The notes below the pieces were generated by a model. The model had not been told where the DNA came from. It saw only the letters and a program-made list of their open reading frames with translations, and did not search any database. Shown piece after piece: positions 1 to 6,829 of a stretch of 9,800 bases of DNA. How positions within the stretch are numbered: the stretch's first letter is position 1; each line of letters starts with the position of its first letter. A program made the position numbers and the translations under genes. Origin of the DNA: JBGPYM01 sp041493205 (lineage in GTDB: Bacteria > Bacteroidota > Ignavibacteria > UBA10030 > UBA6906); contig JBGPYM010000106.1 of the NCBI GenBank assembly GCA_041493205.1, forward strand, positions 1 to 9,800, given 5' to 3'.

Positions 1-232
1 GGATGACAAGTTCATCAGCGCAGAGGACGTCAGGAAATTCAAGGAAGAGATGAAGGCCGCAAAGGCGGATATGACGTTCATCAACTACGCCGGTTCGCTG
101 CACGCCTTCACCAATCCCGACGCGACGAAGAACGGCAAAAAATATAATATCCCGATCGCCTACAACGCGCCCGCGGACAAGAAATCGTGGGCGGACATGC
201 AGTCGTTTCTCAAGAAAGCGTTCAAGAAATAG
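1..232 (+). CDS. Dienelactone hydrolase family protein (3' end only)
   Basis: C-terminal end of an alpha/beta-hydrolase of the dienelactone hydrolase family; the gene begins left of the window. The reading frame is open from base 2 and stops at TAG 230-232, giving 76 visible residues. The segment SLHAFTNPDA (around 95-124) matches the family's conserved region around the catalytic histidine (codon at 101-103), and the later IAYNAPADKKSW is also typical of the family C-terminus. An aspartate in the opening DDKF probably corresponds to the catalytic acid; the nucleophile cysteine would lie upstream and cannot be seen. Members hydrolyse lactone or ester bonds, but the substrate cannot be deduced here. 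The stop is followed after only three bases, in the same frame, by the GTG start of the next gene, so the two are probably co-transcribed. Confidence 0.85.
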   Translation, partial: DDKFISAEDVRKFKEEMKAAKADMTFINYAGSLHAFTNPDATKNGKKYNIPIAYNAPADKKSWADMQSFLKKAFKK

Positions 233-235
233 CAG

Positions 236-1615
236 GTGATCGCACTTCTCCTCCTGTCCTGCTTGCTGGGTCTCCCGGCAAGCACTCCGCTGGATTCGAT
301 CCCGGCGGATTTTCCGGCAATCACCGTTCTCGTCAACGATTCTCCCGCGCCGGGGGAGCTGTTCATGGGCCCCCTCCTCCGCGGGACTCCCCGCTATTCG
401 TATCTCGCCATTCTGGATGCGCAATTTGCGCCCGTCCTGCACGTGCGTCGCGTAGGATCGGTGTCTGATTTCGGGCTGCAGCCGAACGGACTCCTGACGT
501 ACTTCGACGTGAATGCACACGCGTATTACGCGTTGAACTCCTCCGGCGTGTTGATCGACAGCTTCCGGTGCGGGAACGGATACACGACCGACGGCCACGA
601 CATACGGCTCATGCAGAACGGGCATGCGCTCCTCATGGCATACGACCAGCGTACGATAGACATGCGGACGGTGGTGCCCGGGGGAGACTCGGCCGCCTTC
701 GTCATCGGGGCCATCGTTCAGGAAATCGACGCGCAGAAAAACGTCGTGTTCGAATGGAAGAGCTGGGACCATTTCGCCATTACGGATGCCACGCACCTTG
801 ACTTCACCGCACACCTCATCGATTATTCCCACATTAATGCGTTCGAGATCGATCACGACGGCAATATTCTCATCTCCAGCCGGCATATGGATGAGATTAC
901 AAAAATCAGCCGCACGACCGGAGAGATCATCTGGCGCCTGGGAGGGAAGCACAACCAGTTCACGTTTCTGAACGACACGGCGCACTTTTCCTATCAGCAC
1001 GACATCCGGCGGATTCCCAACGGCAATATCACGCTCCTGGACAACGGCAACTTCCATACGCCGCCCAATTCCCGCGCCGTCGAATACCATCTGGACGAAC
1101 AGCAGATGACCGCAGAGCTTGTCTGGCAGTACAGTCATGTGCCGGCGATTCAGTCCTTCGCTACGGGAAACGTCCAGCGGCTGCCGAACGGGAACACGCT
1201 GATTTCGTGGGGAACCGACAACACCATTACCGAAGTGCGGCCGGACGGGAGCACCGCACTCGAGCTCGTCCTGTCGCCGTTGTTCACCACGTACCGCACG
1301 CTCCGCTATCCGTGGATCGCCAGCGGCACGCAGAGCCCACCGCCGCTGCCGGTGACCGCATCACTGCTCCCTCCGTTTCCCAATCCGTTCAACAGCAGCA
1401 CGACGGTCATGGTCGAGCTTGACCGCCGGCTGCCGGTGTCGCTCGTGCTGTATTCGCTCCTGGGTCAGAGGGTTGCAACGGTAATGGAGGGGTGGCAGGA
1501 TGCCGGTAGGGTGTCGTACAGGGTTGCGCGGGGGGATCTTGCTTCGGGGGTTTACTTTCTTCGTTTGACGGCGGGGACGCGGATGGCGACGGCGAGGCTA
1601 GTGCTTCTGCGATGA
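236..1615 (+). CDS. Secreted arylsulfotransferase-like beta-propeller protein with T9SS sorting domain
   Basis: 459 residues from a GTG start, ending at TGA 1613-1615. The in-frame TAG at 230-232 makes 236 the earliest possible start, and it is the start that keeps the short hydrophobic signal peptide (residues 1-16, MIALLLLSCLLGLPAS). Residues ~80-350 resemble the arylsulfotransferase (ASST, Arylsulfotran_2-like) propeller, with repeated NG.xLI blade motifs (QPNG, MQNGH, DGNILIS, LPNGNTLIS). Candidate active-site residues are H121 (DGHD), H199 and N201 (SHIN), R216 (SSRH) and H255 (YQHD). They follow the order of the histidines and arginine I recall from E. coli ASST, where one histidine carries the sulfuryl group. 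Such enzymes move sulfate between phenolic compounds, but the substrate here is unknown. Residues ~377-459 form a type A T9SS sorting domain (FPNPFN, LGQRV, SGVYFLRL), so the product is predicted to cross the outer membrane and be released or anchored at the surface. The arylsulfotransferase activity itself is inferred. Confidence 0.85.
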   Translation: MIALLLLSCLLGLPASTPLDSIPADFPAITVLVNDSPAPGELFMGPLLRGTPRYSYLAILDAQFAPVLHVRRVGSVSDFGLQPNGLLTYFDVNAHAYYALNSSGVLIDSFRCGNGYTTDGHDIRLMQNGHALLMAYDQRTIDMRTVVPGGDSAAFVIGAIVQEIDAQKNVVFEWKSWDHFAITDATHLDFTAHLIDYSHINAFEIDHDGNILISSRHMDEITKISRTTGEIIWRLGGKHNQFTFLNDTAHFSYQHDIRRIPNGNITLLDNGNFHTPPNSRAVEYHLDEQQMTAELVWQYSHVPAIQSFATGNVQRLPNGNTLISWGTDNTITEVRPDGSTALELVLSPLFTTYRTLRYPWIASGTQSPPPLPVTASLLPPFPNPFNSSTTVMVELDRRLPVSLVLYSLLGQRVATVMEGWQDAGRVSYRVARGDLASGVYFLRLTAGTRMATARLVLLR

Positions 1616-1620
1616 AAAGC

Positions 1621-1640
1621 CGCCGGCGGGGACGCCGGCG
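1621..1640. terminator. GC-rich perfect palindrome between convergent genes; possible terminator or dispersed repeat
   Basis: Two copies of the self-complementary octamer CGCCGGCG (1621-1628 and 1633-1640) flank a GGGA loop, giving an 8-bp perfect stem. It lies in the 36-base gap between the converging ends of the arylsulfotransferase-like gene and the hybrid kinase gene. Read on the minus strand, the stem is followed by GC and then four T (1618-1615), a weak intrinsic-terminator tail for the kinase operon. On the plus strand no T-run follows. An alternative is one copy of a REP-like dispersed palindrome; only one copy is visible here. Confidence 0.45.
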
Positions 1641-1651
1641 CTACTGCCCAC

Positions 1652-3229
1652 TTACTTTCGTCCTGACTGATCCAGAGTATCGCGGACAGCCTGCAGGAGC
1701 GTTTTTGGGACATACGGTTTCTGTACGATCTGCTTGACGCCGCTCTGCAGCATTTCCGACTTTGACTGCGGGTCCGTATACCCCGTCGCGATGATAGTGG
1801 CAACGTCCGCACGAATCCCCTTCATCTTCAGATACGCCTCCCACCCGTTGAGCTTTGGCAATCCGAGATCGGTCAGCACCAGGTCGATCTCCCGTGCGTG
1901 ACGACGATAGACGTCGAGCGCTTCCACTCCGTCCCGCGCGCTCAGCACGCGATAGCCTTTGTCCTCGAGAATAAGCTTCGCAAGAACCGCAAGCGATTCC
2001 TCGTCCTCCACCAGCAGGATCGTCTCGTTGCCGCCCGAGGCCTCCTTTTGCACTGCTGCCGGCGGCGTGGCGGCCGTCTCAGCGGGCGCGGCAACCGGGA
2101 AGAAGAGGTGGAACGTCGACCCTTTTCCCACCTCGCTCTCCACGTCGATTTGCGCCTGGTGGCTCCGGACGACGCCGTAGACGATCGCCAGGCCGAGGCC
2201 GGTCCCCTTTTCTTCGCTCTTGGTCGTGAAGAAAGGCTCGAATATTCTCGCCAGCGTGGCCTGGTCCATGCCGGTGCCCGTATCCGCCACCGACACGCAC
2301 ACGTATGTGTCAGCGTGCGAGTCCGGCAGACGCTTCGCGACCTCTGCAGACGACCTGGTACAGGTGGAGATCCTCAGGGTACCCCCCTGCGGCATGGCAT
2401 CCCGGGCATTGATGCAGAGATTCAGCAGCGCCTGGTGAATCTGCGTGCGGTCGGCGATGATGGCCGGAATGTTGAAATCGAGCGTACGGGAGAAGACGAT
2501 GGTCTTCGGAAACGTTCCCGTACAGAGGGAGAGGACCTCCTCCACCGCTTCGTTCACGCTGATCGGAGCGAAGATCACGTCGGTTTTCCGTGCGAACGTC
2601 AGGAGCTGGCGGACGAGCGCGGTCCCACGTTCCACAGCCGCAATCATCGCGTCCAGGCTCTTCGCCTGGCGGGAGTCGACGTTCCCGTCTCTCAGGACGG
2701 ACGCGTAGCCGAGGATAATGCCGAGGATGTTGTTGAAGTCGTGGGCGATCCCGCCTGCGAGGATGCCGATGCTTTCCATTTTCTGCGCATGCAGAAGCTG
2801 TTCTTCGCTCAGCCGGAGGCGTTCTTCCGCTTTCACGCGTTCCCGCCGTTCCCGCACCTCCTGAAGCGCACGGCGGACGGAAGGGACGAGCCGGGCGAGC
2901 TTGTCCTTCACGACATAGTCGATCGCCCCGAGCTTGACGGTTTCGATGGCAAGGTCTTCCCCGATGGTGCCGGAGACAAAGATAAACGGGACATCCGGGC
3001 GGATTTCCATGGCGAGCAGAAGCGCGGACACCCCGTCAAACCCGGGAATCCTGTAATCCCCGAGGATCAGATCGATGCCTCCCCGCCGGAGCGCCGCGAC
3101 GTACTCCCGTTCGTTGTTGACACATTCAATGGTACACGCGGGGATGCCTTCCTTCAGCGTCAGTCCGATGATCTCAGCATCGTTTCTGCTGTCCTCGAGG
3201 TGGAGTATGTGCAGAGCCTCTTCAGCCAT
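1652..3229 (-). CDS. Soluble hybrid histidine kinase, REC-HisKA-HATPase-REC
   Basis: 525 residues with no membrane segment. Domains in order: receiver 1 (~6-122, acidic pair E12/D13, phospho-acceptor D58, S86, K108); a charged coiled-coil linker (~122-150); dimerisation/phosphoacceptor domain with H163 in the motif AHDFNNIL; ATPase domain (~225-378) with N274, DTGTG at 316-320 and GTGLGLA from 342; an Ala/Pro-rich linker (~380-398); and receiver 2 (~402-520, D409, D454, T482, K504). All key residues are present, so both receivers and the kinase should be active. The start is the ATG at 3229, preceded by a G-rich stretch (GAGGGGG) about seven bases upstream. It begins 12 bases after the stop of the membrane kinase, so receiver 1 is a natural acceptor of phosphate from that kinase. 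There is no output domain; phosphate must pass to a separate partner, or receiver 2 must act by regulating the kinase. Confidence 0.93.
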   Translation of the reverse strand: MAEEALHILHLEDSRNDAEIIGLTLKEGIPACTIECVNNEREYVAALRRGGIDLILGDYRIPGFDGVSALLLAMEIRPDVPFIFVSGTIGEDLAIETVKLGAIDYVVKDKLARLVPSVRRALQEVRERRERVKAEERLRLSEEQLLHAQKMESIGILAGGIAHDFNNILGIILGYASVLRDGNVDSRQAKSLDAMIAAVERGTALVRQLLTFARKTDVIFAPISVNEAVEEVLSLCTGTFPKTIVFSRTLDFNIPAIIADRTQIHQALLNLCINARDAMPQGGTLRISTCTRSSAEVAKRLPDSHADTYVCVSVADTGTGMDQATLARIFEPFFTTKSEEKGTGLGLAIVYGVVRSHQAQIDVESEVGKGSTFHLFFPVAAPAETAATPPAAVQKEASGGNETILLVEDEESLAVLAKLILEDKGYRVLSARDGVEALDVYRRHAREIDLVLTDLGLPKLNGWEAYLKMKGIRADVATIIATGYTDPQSKSEMLQSGVKQIVQKPYVPKTLLQAVRDTLDQSGRK

Positions 3230-3241
3230 GCCTGTGCCCCC

Positions 3242-5332
3242 TCATGCGGTTCTTCCGGCGGTCGATCCCGGGCCTGACACCGGTGTGGTGTCGTTGCCTC
3301 TTCCCCCCGGTAACGTGAAAAAGAAGGCTGCTCCCTGGCCGACCGTCCCTTCGGCCCACGTCCGTCCGCCGTGTCTCTGGATGATCCTCCGCACGTTGGC
3401 GAGCCCGATCCCCGTCCCCTCGAACTCGGCGGCCGGGTGGAGCCGCTGAAAGACGCCGAAGAGCTTGTCGGCGTACTGCATATCAAATCCGACCCCATTA
3501 TCGCGCACGCAGAACTCTTTTTCACTCCCCCGCTCTATGGCACCGATTTCGATGCGCGTCCCGCTCCGCGGACGCGTATACTTGACGGCGTTGTCAATGA
3601 GGTTGATGAGAACAAGCCGCAGCATCGAAGGGTCAGCGCTCACTTCCGGGAGATGACCGATCTGCCAATCGATGTCGCGCCCCGCGCACTGCCCTTCCAG
3701 GTTCCGGATGACATCGCGCACGAGCTCGTCCGTGTCAATGCGCGACAGGAGTATATCTGCCTGCCCCACGCGCGAGAACGTGAGGAGGTCTTCAATGAGG
3801 ATTCCCATGTGCCGGACGGACTCCAGGATGATGTTCAGGTAGCGGCGTCCTTCGGTATCAAACGAGTCGCCGGCGTGCCGGAGAAGGCGCTGCCCGAATC
3901 CGTCGATATGCCGGAGCGGGGCGCGGAGATCATGCGAGATGGAATAGCCGAACCCCTCGAGGTCCCTGTTCGACGCCTCGAGCCGCACGGCGAGCTTCCT
4001 GCTCTCCTCTTCCGCCCTCAGCCGCCCGGTCAGGTCGCGGTGGACGATGACGTAGATGCCCGTCAGGATGCAGAATACGATGAGCATCAGGAGGGCATAC
4101 GTCCCGATGGCATTACGCACGTCCGCCTCCGACTCCCGGGAGCGGTCGCGGAGGAGGAGCCGTTCTTCACGCTCCATGGCATCCGCAATATTTCGTATCT
4201 CCTGCATGCCGGCAGCGCCGGCGCCCCTGCGCAGAGAGTCCGTCGCGGCCGGCAGGCCCCTATCGCGGCGCGCCAGGATGATCTGCCGGTTGAACATGAC
4301 CTGATTCCGGATGAGGAGTTCGATTGCGGCGACGCGCAGCTGCTGCCGTTCATTGTCCGCGATAAGACCGCGGAGCCGCTCCAGGTGACCCTCCACCTCG
4401 ACCGAATCGTTTTCCGCACGGGCCTGCATCTGATCGTCACCGGTGATGACGAAGCCGCGTGACGAGCTCTCCACCGCCTTCACCGACGCAATGGTGCCCT
4501 CAAGTTCCCCAAGCACCTCGTTGGTATGCGCGACGAGCCGGGCCGAACCGAGCAAGTGAATCGTATTGTTGTAGGCGAGCACGCTGACGTAGAATACCGC
4601 GGCGAGCGCCAGTCCGAACCCGCCGAGGACTTTTCTTCCGACGGAGAGTCTCAGCCTCCCTTCCCTCTGACCCAGTTCCGGGACGTCGGTGACCACCAGC
4701 GCCACGAGGATCCCCGCCCCGACGAGCGTAAATCCCGCCGCGGTCGAAGGCGCCATGGGGATCGTGTCCCCGCTGTAGAGTATCGGCGTTCCCGTGAGGT
4801 AGCCGAGGCCGAATGCACACCCCATGGCGCCTGCAACAATGGCGAGCATCCCCGCGACATCGTAGGTGGTCCCGGATGCACGGGGGAGCGTCATAAAGAG
4901 GAGGGAGCCGCCGCTGATCAGAAAGATTATCGCCGTCACGGCCGCCATGCGTCCGAGCGGCACGCCGTGTAAATACTCTTCCGGCGACATAAATCTGAAC
5001 CAGTCGACAAGGGGCGGGATGCCGGTGACAAGTTCCGCAATGCGCAGGAGCGAGACCGCAACGATGAGCATGGCGCCTGCACGTGCGGCCAGCAACAATC
5101 CCCGCCGGCGATGCGGTACCGTTATCAGTGCTGTGCCGAGGAGAAGGAACAACAGTGCTGTGCTGGGGGCCATCGGGATATTGTCGGACCCCCAGCTTGC
5201 GAGCGTGCGAATGCCGCTGATCCAACCGGTGAGCGCCAGGAGTGCTATGAGCGCTGCGAGGAGACCGCAGAGCCGTGCGAGAGGGAGGGGAATCCGGTCT
5301 TTGGGTGACTCAGTACTCATCTTCAAGAACAT
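3242..5332 (-). CDS. Membrane sensor histidine kinase with repeated N-terminal membrane module and CHASE3 domain
   Basis: 696 residues. Residues ~17-215 hold about six membrane helices arranged as three similar two-helix units, each with a loop ending in a variant of MAPSTA (54-59, 129-134, 193-198). A seventh helix (~234-254) leads into a CHASE3-like extracytoplasmic sensor (~257-400, with RGFVITGDD at 292-300). An eighth helix (~411-430) leads into a short coiled coil and the kinase core. The core has phospho-acceptor H467 in SISHDLRAPLRH, N581 in the N box NLIDNAVKYT, DNGVGFD at 611-617 and GTGIGL at 639-644. The core resembles phytochrome-type (Cph1-like) kinases, but no chromophore domain is present. 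The chosen ATG at 5332 has a weak ribosome site; an ATG four codons downstream (5320) is an alternative. It lies between a small membrane protein gene (21 bases upstream) and the hybrid kinase (12 bases downstream). The ligand is unknown. Confidence 0.92.
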   Translation of the reverse strand: MFLKMSTESPKDRIPLPLARLCGLLAALIALLALTGWISGIRTLASWGSDNIPMAPSTALLFLLLGTALITVPHRRRGLLLAARAGAMLIVAVSLLRIAELVTGIPPLVDWFRFMSPEEYLHGVPLGRMAAVTAIIFLISGGSLLFMTLPRASGTTYDVAGMLAIVAGAMGCAFGLGYLTGTPILYSGDTIPMAPSTAAGFTLVGAGILVALVVTDVPELGQREGRLRLSVGRKVLGGFGLALAAVFYVSVLAYNNTIHLLGSARLVAHTNEVLGELEGTIASVKAVESSSRGFVITGDDQMQARAENDSVEVEGHLERLRGLIADNERQQLRVAAIELLIRNQVMFNRQIILARRDRGLPAATDSLRRGAGAAGMQEIRNIADAMEREERLLLRDRSRESEADVRNAIGTYALLMLIVFCILTGIYVIVHRDLTGRLRAEEESRKLAVRLEASNRDLEGFGYSISHDLRAPLRHIDGFGQRLLRHAGDSFDTEGRRYLNIILESVRHMGILIEDLLTFSRVGQADILLSRIDTDELVRDVIRNLEGQCAGRDIDWQIGHLPEVSADPSMLRLVLINLIDNAVKYTRPRSGTRIEIGAIERGSEKEFCVRDNGVGFDMQYADKLFGVFQRLHPAAEFEGTGIGLANVRRIIQRHGGRTWAEGTVGQGAAFFFTLPGGRGNDTTPVSGPGSTAGRTA

Positions 5333-5353
5333 ACCATCAGACCGTGGGTTCGC

Positions 5354-5512
5354 TCACCGGCGGCGGAAACCGCTTGACAGACCGCCGAGGAGAAGGAGAG
5401 AACATGCGAACACTGTGCCGCTCAACAACGGCGCAATCGAATGCGTGAGCAAAAGGAACGCAAGAACGATACAAACTCCAAGGAACAGCAACCCGGCGGT
5501 TTTACCTTTCAT
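5354..5512 (-). CDS. Small two-helix membrane protein of unknown function
   Basis: About 52 residues from the ATG at 5512 (MKGKTAGLLF...), ending in a basic tail (GFRRR). Two hydrophobic segments, roughly residues 6-23 and 27-44, predict a helical hairpin in the inner membrane with both ends in the cytoplasm. The frame stays open upstream to an in-frame ATG at 5518 and a TTG at 5542. I prefer 5512 because a GGGA lies about nine bases before it, and because the extra residues at 5513-5542 are polar. The stop lies 21 bases before the sensor kinase start, so the two are probably translated from one message. A role as an accessory subunit of the kinase is inferred from position alone; I do not recognise a named family. 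Confidence 0.65.
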   Translation of the reverse strand: MKGKTAGLLFLGVCIVLAFLLLTHSIAPLLSGTVFACSLLLLGGLSSGFRRR

Positions 5513-5560
5513 GGCCATGATTCCCGTATGGTCAATATGCAATTATCCCGGCACACATGT

Positions 5561-5836
5561 TCAAAAGAGGTAGATAAACTCCCCATCGACCTCTTCCGGT
5601 CCGTTCTCCGATCCGTTTTTCATCCCATATTTGTGCATAAAATGGGACTTGATCGTTTGGGCGTCCTGGAGCGATTCCGCCTGCCAGTGCGTCCAGAAGA
5701 ATATTTTTTTCTTTTCTGTTTCAGACCAGTACAACTGCGACCGATCGGGGTCGTTCGTTATGCCGATCCGCCAGATCAGGTGGTCGGTGTCACCAATCTT
5801 GGCTTCGATTGCCTCAATGATCGTGTCCTGTTTCAT
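5561..5836 (-). CDS. Uncharacterised small protein, 91 residues
   Basis: A soluble protein of 91 residues from an ATG at 5836 to TGA 5561-5563. Visible features are an acidic N-terminal helix (DTIIEAIEAKIGD), a WRIGITNDPDRS segment (~22-33), the aromatic-rich FFWTHW (46-51), a predicted helix AQTIKSHFMHKYGMKNG (~59-75), and a C-terminal strand EFIYLF. I have a general impression of small uncharacterised bacterial or phage proteins with an IGIT-DP-R start and a GM.G ... Y.F ending. The IGIT.DP.R part loosely recalls GIY-YIG nuclease folds, but I see no convincing GIY...YIG pair and no catalytic set, so no function is assigned. It reads in the same direction as the kinase cluster, with 48 bases to the next gene, and diverges from the sigma factor gene. 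Its region looks less GC-rich than its surroundings. Confidence 0.6.
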   Translation of the reverse strand: MKQDTIIEAIEAKIGDTDHLIWRIGITNDPDRSQLYWSETEKKKIFFWTHWQAESLQDAQTIKSHFMHKYGMKNGSENGPEEVDGEFIYLF

Positions 5837-5878
5837 ACGCTGGGGTTCCCGGCATATGTGAGTGAAATTCAGACTGGT

Positions 5879-5896
5879 ACTGCGCGCGGGCGCAGT
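5879..5896. other. Perfect hairpin in the divergent intergenic region
   Basis: ACTGCGC (5879-5885) and GCGCAGT (5890-5896) form a perfect 7-bp stem around a GCGG loop. It sits in the 196-base region between the divergently transcribed 91-residue protein gene and the sigma factor gene. No T-run follows on either strand, so a terminator is unlikely. It could be an operator or a 5'-leader structure. Apart from this and the candidate promoter, I see nothing else definable in 5837-6032. Confidence 0.35.
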
Positions 5897-5978
5897 GACG
5901 GCTCAACACCAGTATATATCACGCCGGAACGGAAAACGGAGACCATGCGGAGAGGAATTTTTGTTATTCTTCACACTA

Positions 5979-6010
5979 CTTGAACCATGCCCTGAATCCA
6001 TGTATTTTAG
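5979..6010 (+). promoter_or_regulatory. Candidate Bacteroidota-type promoter for the sigma factor gene
   Basis: CTTG at 5979-5982 followed after 20 bases by TATTTTAG at 6003-6010 approximates the Bacteroidota -33 TTTG and -7 TAnnTTTG elements, with one mismatch in each. The spacing fits, and it would place the transcript start just before the ATG at 6033 with a very short leader. The match is imperfect and was found by eye. No clear Shine-Dalgarno precedes 6033, which is common in this group. Confidence 0.3.
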
Positions 6011-6032
6011 CCGTTGACGAACCATTTCATCC

Positions 6033-6791
6033 ATGTCCCGCCCCCCGGATCCTGATTTCGAGCTCTTGCTGAAAGACCCCAACGCCCTTCTTCTGAAATA
6101 CCAGGGGTTGATTCAGACGATTGTCTACTTCTACGTTGATCAGGGAATGTTTTCCCTGAACCAGAAGGAGGACATCGTCCAGTCGGTCAACCTTGAAGTT
6201 CTCAAAAGGATTCCGTCCATCCAGCAGCACTTCAACGGGTCCGCGCTCTTGAAGACGTATTTCTCGGCAATTGCCCGAAACATTTGCCTTCACATGGGAA
6301 AGAAATTCGTCATGAAGCCTATTCCCCTTCAATTGCTTCCAGGGGGGGATGCTGATGGAGGGCACCAAACTGACAGGTATTCGATACAGCAGGCCCGAAG
6401 TGTTTTCGGCGCGATTCTTGTACAACTGGGACCATATGAGCCAAAACTCAGGATCTGTCTCAAGCTCCGGTACCGCCATCCGGTCACGCACGAGGACATC
6501 CTCCACTGGTGGCCCGAATGCGGAAACCGTGAAATGAACAATCTTTTGGCGATGTTTGGCGGTGACTACCGGCACCTGGAGGACAAGGACATTTACCCCA
6601 TGATCGTGCCGTATTTCAATGCTGCAGAGGGGAAGGTGAGCGGCAATGATGCGTTGCGGAAGTGGACGGCGTCGAAAATACAGATAATTCTGAAGCTTCT
6701 GCAGACAGCATTTCCGGGGAGCAACTTTGACGAGGAGGTCGTGAGGATACTTTTTGAAGACCGCAGTTCTCCGTTTTTGCTGCGGGAGTGA
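6033..6791 (+). CDS. Divergent sigma-70-family (ECF-like) RNA polymerase sigma factor
   Basis: 252 residues. Residues ~18-90 match sigma region 2: KYQGLIQTIVYFYVDQG, then QKEDIVQSVNLEVLKRI (with the usual EDI.Q.V pattern), then LLKTYFSAIARNICLH, which aligns with the region that contacts core polymerase and the -10 element. A flexible Gly/Asp-rich linker (~102-114) follows. Residues ~122-176 (LGPYEPKLRICLKLRYR ... EDILHWWP ... MNNLLAMFG) have a sigma-4-like helical pattern but are far from the consensus. About 75 further residues (177-252) have no parallel that I know in ordinary ECF factors. The assignment rests on region 2 and on the anti-sigma-like gene 44 bases downstream, which makes a co-expressed sigma/anti-sigma pair likely. 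It probably directs transcription of a small target set, possibly including itself. Confidence 0.75.
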   Translation: MSRPPDPDFELLLKDPNALLLKYQGLIQTIVYFYVDQGMFSLNQKEDIVQSVNLEVLKRIPSIQQHFNGSALLKTYFSAIARNICLHMGKKFVMKPIPLQLLPGGDADGGHQTDRYSIQQARSVFGAILVQLGPYEPKLRICLKLRYRHPVTHEDILHWWPECGNREMNNLLAMFGGDYRHLEDKDIYPMIVPYFNAAEGKVSGNDALRKWTASKIQIILKLLQTAFPGSNFDEEVVRILFEDRSSPFLLRE

Positions 6792-6793
6792 TA

Positions 6794-6818
6794 TATACTC
6801 TTTGAACGGGGTATACTC
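6794..6818 (+). repeat. Direct repeat TATACTC, two copies 18 bases apart
   Basis: Identical TATACTC heptamers at 6794-6800 and 6812-6818 lie in the 44-base gap between the sigma and anti-sigma genes, separated by TTTGAACGGGG. They might be a regulator-binding site, or the first might be a -10-like element of an internal promoter. Chance cannot be excluded for a 7-base repeat. Confidence 0.3.
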
Positions 6819-6823
6819 ACCTT

Positions 6824-6829
6824 AAAGGA
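6824..6829 (+). promoter_or_regulatory. Ribosome binding site of the anti-sigma-like gene
   Basis: AAAGGA ends six bases before the ATG at 6836. It is one of the clearer Shine-Dalgarno sequences in this window and supports that start codon over others. Confidence 0.55.

Noticed and set aside
2..1615. Possible single fused protein of the hydrolase and the arylsulfotransferase-like protein
   Set aside because: The two frames are the same, but a TAG at 230-232 separates them, and a signal peptide follows directly at the GTG at 236. Two separate genes is the simpler reading.
1898..3277. Long plus-strand open frame of 459 codons opposite the hybrid kinase
   Set aside because: It is the antisense shadow of a GC-rich gene whose minus-strand product has complete kinase and receiver motifs. 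The plus-strand translation is rich in Arg, His and Asp and shows no domain.
3371..4462. Plus-strand open frame of 363 codons opposite the membrane kinase
   Set aside because: Antisense shadow of the kinase core and CHASE3 region; low-complexity charged composition and no recognisable motif.
5441..5983. Plus-strand open frame of 180 codons across the small minus-strand genes
   Set aside because: It overlaps two minus-strand genes that have better protein character (a two-helix hairpin and a structured small protein), has no ribosome site and looks random.
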